Assembly (NCBI RefSeq): GCF_006829085.1
Contig: NZ_BJTC01000006.1
Span: 275,265 to 339,264 of the forward strand
Length of the DNA stretch: 64,000 nucleotides
DNA from: Chryseobacterium sp. ON_d1
GTDB lineage: Bacteria; Bacteroidota; Bacteroidia; Flavobacteriales; Weeksellaceae
Direction: 5' to 3'
Both the position numbers and the translations under genes were made by a program. Every line of letters starts with the position of its first letter. Position 1 is the stretch's first letter. Shown piece by piece: positions 60,843 through 64,000 of the stretch. Below the pieces are notes generated by a model. The model did not search any database, had not been told where the DNA came from, and saw only the letters and a list, made by a program, of their open reading frames with translations.

Positions 60843-60849
60843 ACCCTAT

Positions 60850-60854
60850 CTCCT
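60850..60854 (-). promoter_or_regulatory. Shine-Dalgarno sequence for the DMT transporter gene
   Basis: AGGAG, 7 nt before ATG 60842, unusual in this window, where starts generally rely on A/T-rich sequence. Confidence 0.6.
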
Positions 60855-60870
60855 TTTAATTTTTACCCTG

Positions 60871-60878
60871 CAAATTTA
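60871..60878 (-). promoter_or_regulatory. -7 element for the DMT-PorV operon
   Basis: Minus-strand TAAATTTG, exact TAnnTTTG, 28 nt before ATG 60842. Confidence 0.55.
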
Positions 60879-60940
60879 CAAATCACAATCGCAAATATTG
60901 ATAAAAAGATAGGTTTAATTTAAAAAATAAAGTTATAACA

Positions 60941-60974
60941 CAAAAAACCCTGAAAATTTGTTAAACTTTCAGGG
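60941..60974 (-). terminator. Orphan minus-strand terminator
   Basis: CCCTGAAA and TTTCAGGG close a 11-nt loop and are followed on the minus strand by TTTTTTG. No minus-strand protein gene ends here. Confidence 0.65.
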
Positions 60975-61063
60975 CCTTCAAATAATAAACTATTAAAAAA
61001 ATAAACTAGGAACTTAGAGTATTTTGCAGAGAATATCACCTCTGTTACTCTAGTGTAAAGTTA
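60945..61063 (-). ncRNA. Candidate small RNA with 5' stem-loop and Rho-independent terminator
   Basis: Reading the minus strand: a near-consensus -7 box TAACTTTA (61063-61056); then a two-part hairpin (outer CTAGAGT/ATTCTCAA-type arms 61053-61047 with 61020-61014, inner CAGAG/CTCTG at 61044-61040 and 61031-61027); an A/T-rich linker; and a terminator CCCTGAAA/TTTCAGGG (60974-60967, 60955-60948) with U-run. No ORF of use is in it. Length about 105 nt. No -35-type TTG at regular spacing; no known family was matched. Confidence 0.4.
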
Positions 61064-61155
61064 GAAAAAATATAAATTATTTAAAAATATTTTTTAGTTA
61101 AAAATTTCACAATTTCCTATAAACCAAACTATTAAACATCTGTTTTACTTCTCAT

Positions 61156-61184
61156 TTGTATTCCTCATAAAAATAGTATCTTTA
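61156..61184 (+). promoter_or_regulatory. Promoter for the acyl-CoA carboxylase gene
   Basis: TTG (61156-61158), 18 nt, TATCTTTA (61177-61184), ATG 22 nt further. Confidence 0.5.
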
Positions 61185-61206
61185 AGCGTAAAAAATTGAA
61201 AATTTT

Positions 61207-62835
61207 ATGGACATCGAATTCAATAAACGTGAAGATCAGAACAGACTAAAATTATCTGAAATAAATCGCTTACTTACTGAGATCAAAAAAGGAGGGGGTG
61301 AGAAGAGGCTTCAAAAGCTTCGTGATGAAGGAAAAATGACAGCAAGAGAAAGAATAGATTATCTTCTCGATAAAGATTCTGATTCCATAGAAGTAGGAGC
61401 ATTTGCAGGATATGACATGTATAAGGAGCACGGGGGATGCCCTAGCGGAGGAGTTGTAGTAGTTATCGGCTATGTTTCCGGAAGACAGTGTATTATTGTT
61501 GCCAATGATGCTTCTGTAAAGGCCGGTGCATGGTTTCCTATCACAGGAAAGAAAAACCTCAGAGCTCAGGAAATTGCTATGGAAAACAGACTTCCGATTA
61601 TTTATCTGGTAGACTCTGCTGGGGTTTATCTGCCAATGCAGGATGAAATTTTCCCTGATAAAGAACATTTTGGAAGAATATTCAGAAATAACGCTAAAAT
61701 GAGTTCTATGGGAATCATTCAGATTTCAGCTGTTATGGGCAGTTGTGTTGCTGGAGGAGCTTATTTACCGATCATGAGTGATGAAGCTATGATCGTAGAT
61801 AAAACAGGTTCTATTTTCCTTGCAGGAAGCTACCTTGTAAAGGCTGCTATCGGGGAAAGTATAGATAACGAAACATTGGGTGGTGCTACGACCCACTGCT
61901 CTATCTCAGGCGTTACCGATTATAAAGCAAAAGATGACAAAGATGCCCTGAATAGAATTAAAAATATTATGAAATCTATCGGAACCACAGAAAAAGCAGG
62001 TTTTGACAGAATAGAAAGTTTCCCGCCAAAAGAGAATCCTGAAAACATTTTTGGAATTATGCCGGTTTCCAGAGCTGAGCAATATGACACCTACGAAATT
62101 ATCAAATGCATTGTAGACAACTCCGAATATGAAGAATACAAACCGGATTACGGTAAAAGCATTATCTGTGCCACAGCAAGAGTTGATGGTTGGTCTGTAG
62201 GTATTGTTGCTAATCAGAGAAAACTGGTAAAAAGCGGTAAAGGAGAAATGCAGTTTGGGGGAGTGATTTACTCTGATTCCGCAGATAAGGCAACCCGATT
62301 TATTGCGAACTGTAATCAAAGAAAAATCCCTTTAATATTTCTACAAGATGTTACCGGATTTATGGTAGGTTCCAAGTCAGAACATGGCGGTATTATCAAA
62401 GACGGAGCTAAAATGGTAAATGCAGTTTCCAATTCTGTAGTTCCTAAATTTACTATTATCACAGGTAATTCTTATGGGGCAGGAAACTATGCGATGTGTG
62501 GAAAAGCTTATGACCCGAGATTAATTGTAGCATGGCCTTGGGCAGATTTAGCCGTAATGGGAGGAGCACAGGCCGCAAAAGTCTTGGCTCAGATCCAGGA
62601 ATCAACATTAAAAAAACAAGGAAAGGAAATCTCCGAAGAAGAGCACAACGAAATTCTTGATACAATTTCAAAGAAATATCAGAAACAAACTGAAGCAACT
62701 TATGCCGCGGCAAGATTATGGACTGATGCGATCATCAATCCTGCAGATACACGAAAATGGATCTCTATGGGAATTGAAGCCGCTAATCATTCTCCTATCA
62801 CTGAGAAATTCAACTTAGGAGTCATTCAGGTCTGA
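61207..62835 (+). CDS. Acyl-CoA carboxylase beta subunit (carboxyltransferase)
   Basis: 542 residues. Carboxyltransferase of the propionyl/methylcrotonyl-CoA carboxylase type: GKMTARERIDYLLD, ITGKKNLRAQEIAMENRLPI, YLVDSAGVYLPMQ and the C-terminal acyl-CoA pocket with GNSYGAGNYAMCGKAYDPRL. Transfers CO2 from carboxybiotin to an acyl-CoA. No biotin carboxylase or BCCP subunit is in the window; it must be encoded elsewhere. Methylcrotonyl-CoA is the most likely substrate by resemblance, not certain. Confidence 0.92.
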   Translation: MDIEFNKREDQNRLKLSEINRLLTEIKKGGGEKRLQKLRDEGKMTARERIDYLLDKDSDSIEVGAFAGYDMYKEHGGCPSGGVVVVIGYVSGRQCIIVANDASVKAGAWFPITGKKNLRAQEIAMENRLPIIYLVDSAGVYLPMQDEIFPDKEHFGRIFRNNAKMSSMGIIQISAVMGSCVAGGAYLPIMSDEAMIVDKTGSIFLAGSYLVKAAIGESIDNETLGGATTHCSISGVTDYKAKDDKDALNRIKNIMKSIGTTEKAGFDRIESFPPKENPENIFGIMPVSRAEQYDTYEIIKCIVDNSEYEEYKPDYGKSIICATARVDGWSVGIVANQRKLVKSGKGEMQFGGVIYSDSADKATRFIANCNQRKIPLIFLQDVTGFMVGSKSEHGGIIKDGAKMVNAVSNSVVPKFTIITGNSYGAGNYAMCGKAYDPRLIVAWPWADLAVMGGAQAAKVLAQIQESTLKKQGKEISEEEHNEILDTISKKYQKQTEATYAAARLWTDAIINPADTRKWISMGIEAANHSPITEKFNLGVIQV

Positions 62836-62856
62836 AAGAATTTATACATAAAAAAT

Positions 62857-62892
62857 AAAAACAGCGGTCTCAAATTGAGATCGCTGTTTTGT
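62857..62892 (+). terminator. Terminator of the carboxylase gene
   Basis: AAAACAGCGGTCTCA and TGAGATCGCTGTTTT, 15-bp stem with one G-T pair, T-run. Confidence 0.88.
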
Positions 62893-62943
62893 TATTACGT
62901 GCAGTACTTTATTTTATAAGTAAACTTTTTTAAAAATTTCAGA

Positions 62944-63051
62944 AGCTTTGTCCCGCTATCCATTCCTACTCCTCGCGCCAGGGCTTATTTTCCTTGCTAA
63001 TCCCAGTGCTTCCACCTCCTGCTGCGGGGTAACCATTCCTATCGGGGCTAG
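62944..63051. repeat. Palindromic element with GTCCCGCTATCC and CTATCGGGGCTAG ends
   Basis: AGCTTTGTCCCGCTATCC at the left edge and CCATTCCTATCGGGGCTAG at the right, about 70 nt of unrelated sequence between. The ends resemble elements I recall at many sites in Flavobacteriia genomes; only one copy in this window. Confidence 0.45.
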
Positions 63052-63430
63052 AAGTGAGTGAATGAATGATGAGTGATAAGTTATAAATGATGTGACGAGA
63101 TTCGGGATACGGGTTCCGTGGTTATAGATTCCTGAGCTTTGGATTGGTAGTAGTAAGAAAGTAATAAAGTTACACATCGTGAGTTATAAATCCCCTCTGT
63201 ATCAATGCCCTTACTCCTATTCCAATTGGGGTCATAAAGCATCCCTTCAAAATTGTACTGTGTTTCAACTAGCCACTTTCTTTTCATTTGTATTGGATTC
63301 TTTCCTACTGTATCATTCCGCAGGAATCCAGGCTGTTTTATTAGAATTTTAAACGATTTAAAAGGGTAAAAGTAATACTTGTGTTATTTTCTAATACTTT
63401 GTTTAGACTCCTACGGAGTGACAATGGGGT

Positions 63431-63515
63431 ATGTGATGAATGATGAGTGTTAATTGATAATTGATTGATGTATCCTTTATCATTCATCAATTATTACTCA
63501 TTACTTATTGCTTAT
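63431..63515. repeat. Imperfect inverted repeat, tgatgaatgatgagtg type
   Basis: TGATGAATGATGAGTGTTAA and, on the right, TTTATCATTCATCAATTATT and ACTCATTAC. The same elements recur at 29752-29859 and, as a fragment, at 63056-63090. Confidence 0.45.
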
Positions 63516-63531
63516 AAGTCAGGTATACAAC

Positions 63532-63567
63532 AAAAAAAATCCTTTATCGTCATGATAAAGGATTTTT
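63532..63567 (-). terminator. Terminator of the rRNA operon
   Basis: AAAATCCTTTATC and GATAAAGGATTTT, 13-bp stem, loop GTCAT, followed on the minus strand by a T-run. Confidence 0.88.
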
Positions 63568-63581
63568 AAAAATAAAATAAA

Positions 63582-63690
<109 letters not shown>

Positions 63691-63889
63691 AGAAGGTATA
63701 TATTGTAAAATGTCAGTTGTATCATCTACAATGTCGTTACATTATACTTTGTACATATTACATTTTACAAGTTTTAAGCGATAAAAACTTTCACAAAGAC
63801 AAAACCTTTACTGCGCATAAAGTACTTGTCATCATTTTTTAATCATTAAATTTTTTAATCATTAAATAAATATTCTAATATAGCAACCA

Positions 63890-64000
63890 TAGACTATAAA
63901 TCTACGGGTAATTAGTACTACTCGGCTATGACATTACTGTCTTTACACCTGTAGCCTATCAACGTCGTCATCTACAACGACCCTTAAAAGATGTCTCATC
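63890..64000 (-). rRNA. rrl: 23S ribosomal RNA, 3' end (rest outside window)
   Basis: Minus strand reads GATGAGACATCTTTTAAGGG at the window edge to CATAGCCGAGTAGTACTAAT and TACCCGTAGATTTATAG, the 3' terminal region of Bacteroidota 23S rRNA. The gene continues beyond the right edge. About 200 nt A/T-rich spacer to 5S, with no tRNA. Confidence 0.9.

Larger units (their letters stand above)
60843..61206. other. 364-nt spacer with promoters, an orphan terminator and a candidate small RNA
   Basis: Contains the DMT promoter (60871-60878), an orphan minus-strand terminator (60941-60974), a hairpin at 61014-61053 forming part of a candidate minus-strand RNA, and the carboxylase promoter (61156-61184). 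No protein gene seen. Confidence 0.6.
62836..63580. other. 745-nt spacer before the rRNA operon, repeat-rich, no gene
   Basis: Terminator at 62857, palindromic element at 62944-63051, sequence with ATTCCGCAGGAAT (63325) and CTCCTACGGAG (63410), and a palindrome at 63431-63515, then the rRNA terminator at 63532. Open frames at 62956-63177 and 63081-63287 (minus) are short and overlap the repeats; not called. Confidence 0.55.

Noticed and set aside
62956..63287. Two minus-strand frames of 68 and 73 codons
   Set aside because: Overlap each other and the repeat element at 62944-63051; no motif.

Overview
The window looks like a chromosomal segment of a Bacteroidota species, most likely Chryseobacterium or a close Weeksellaceae relative. 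The evidence is low GC with A/T-rich spacers, many promoters of the flavobacterial type (TTG, then about 17-21 nt, then TAnnTTTG), almost no Shine-Dalgarno sequences, PorP/SprF- and PorV-type outer-membrane proteins, DUF5606, DUF3822 and head-GIN proteins, and an rRNA operon at the right edge. Species assignment is inference.

Layout. 1-2.3 kb: 3' part of a TonB-dependent receptor. 2.5-4.8 kb: GAF-domain protein. 5-9.9 kb: a divergent pair only 26 nt apart, an HD-hydrolase/Pycsar-effector-like membrane fusion and a 1238-residue lipoprotein whose modules read as metallophosphoesterase, kinase-like domain and outer-membrane barrel. 10-15 kb: secreted protein, lipoprotein, mazG, DUF5606, def, ruvX. 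14.6-16 kb: sixA-like phosphatase and an archaemetzincin lipoprotein. 16-21.3 kb: serine hydrolase, small secreted proteins, YfcE-like phosphoesterase, Smr protein, DUF3822 and rsmD. 21.3-29.8 kb: hxlR/nitroreductase pair with a matched operator, murI, hemW, porP-like, rluD-like, PASTA protein, ddl, coaD. 29.8-36.3 kb: TRIC channel, dihydrofolate reductase, LemA-TPM-TPM operon, KefF/KefC-like pair. 36.3-46.8 kb: head-GIN lipoprotein, M3 peptidase, YchJ, SlyD-like isomerase, VF530, sbcD-sbcC, luciferase-like monooxygenase. 47-57.7 kb: S9 peptidase, YceI, DOPA-dioxygenase-like protein, subtilase, GNAT enzyme, hutH, uvrC. 58-62.8 kb: DMT transporter-PorV-like-secreted protein operon and an acyl-CoA carboxylase beta subunit. 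63.5-64 kb: 5S rRNA and the 3' end of 23S rRNA on the minus strand.

Most of the window is housekeeping: peptidoglycan precursors (murI, ddl, PASTA protein), DNA repair (sbcCD, uvrC, ruvX), translation (def, rsmD, rluD-like, rRNA) and envelope proteins. No transposase, integrase, phage gene, CRISPR array or tRNA was seen. Spacers carry several families of dispersed palindromic repeats.

The items most worth following up are the phosphoesterase/kinase-like/barrel fusion and its HD-PycTM neighbour, a candidate minus-strand small RNA near 61.0 kb, the paired 18-bp operator between hxlR and the nitroreductase gene, and a terminator whose U-run touches the hemW start codon. Gene starts were moved from the longest open frame where a non-ATG extension lacked support or overlapped a promoter element.
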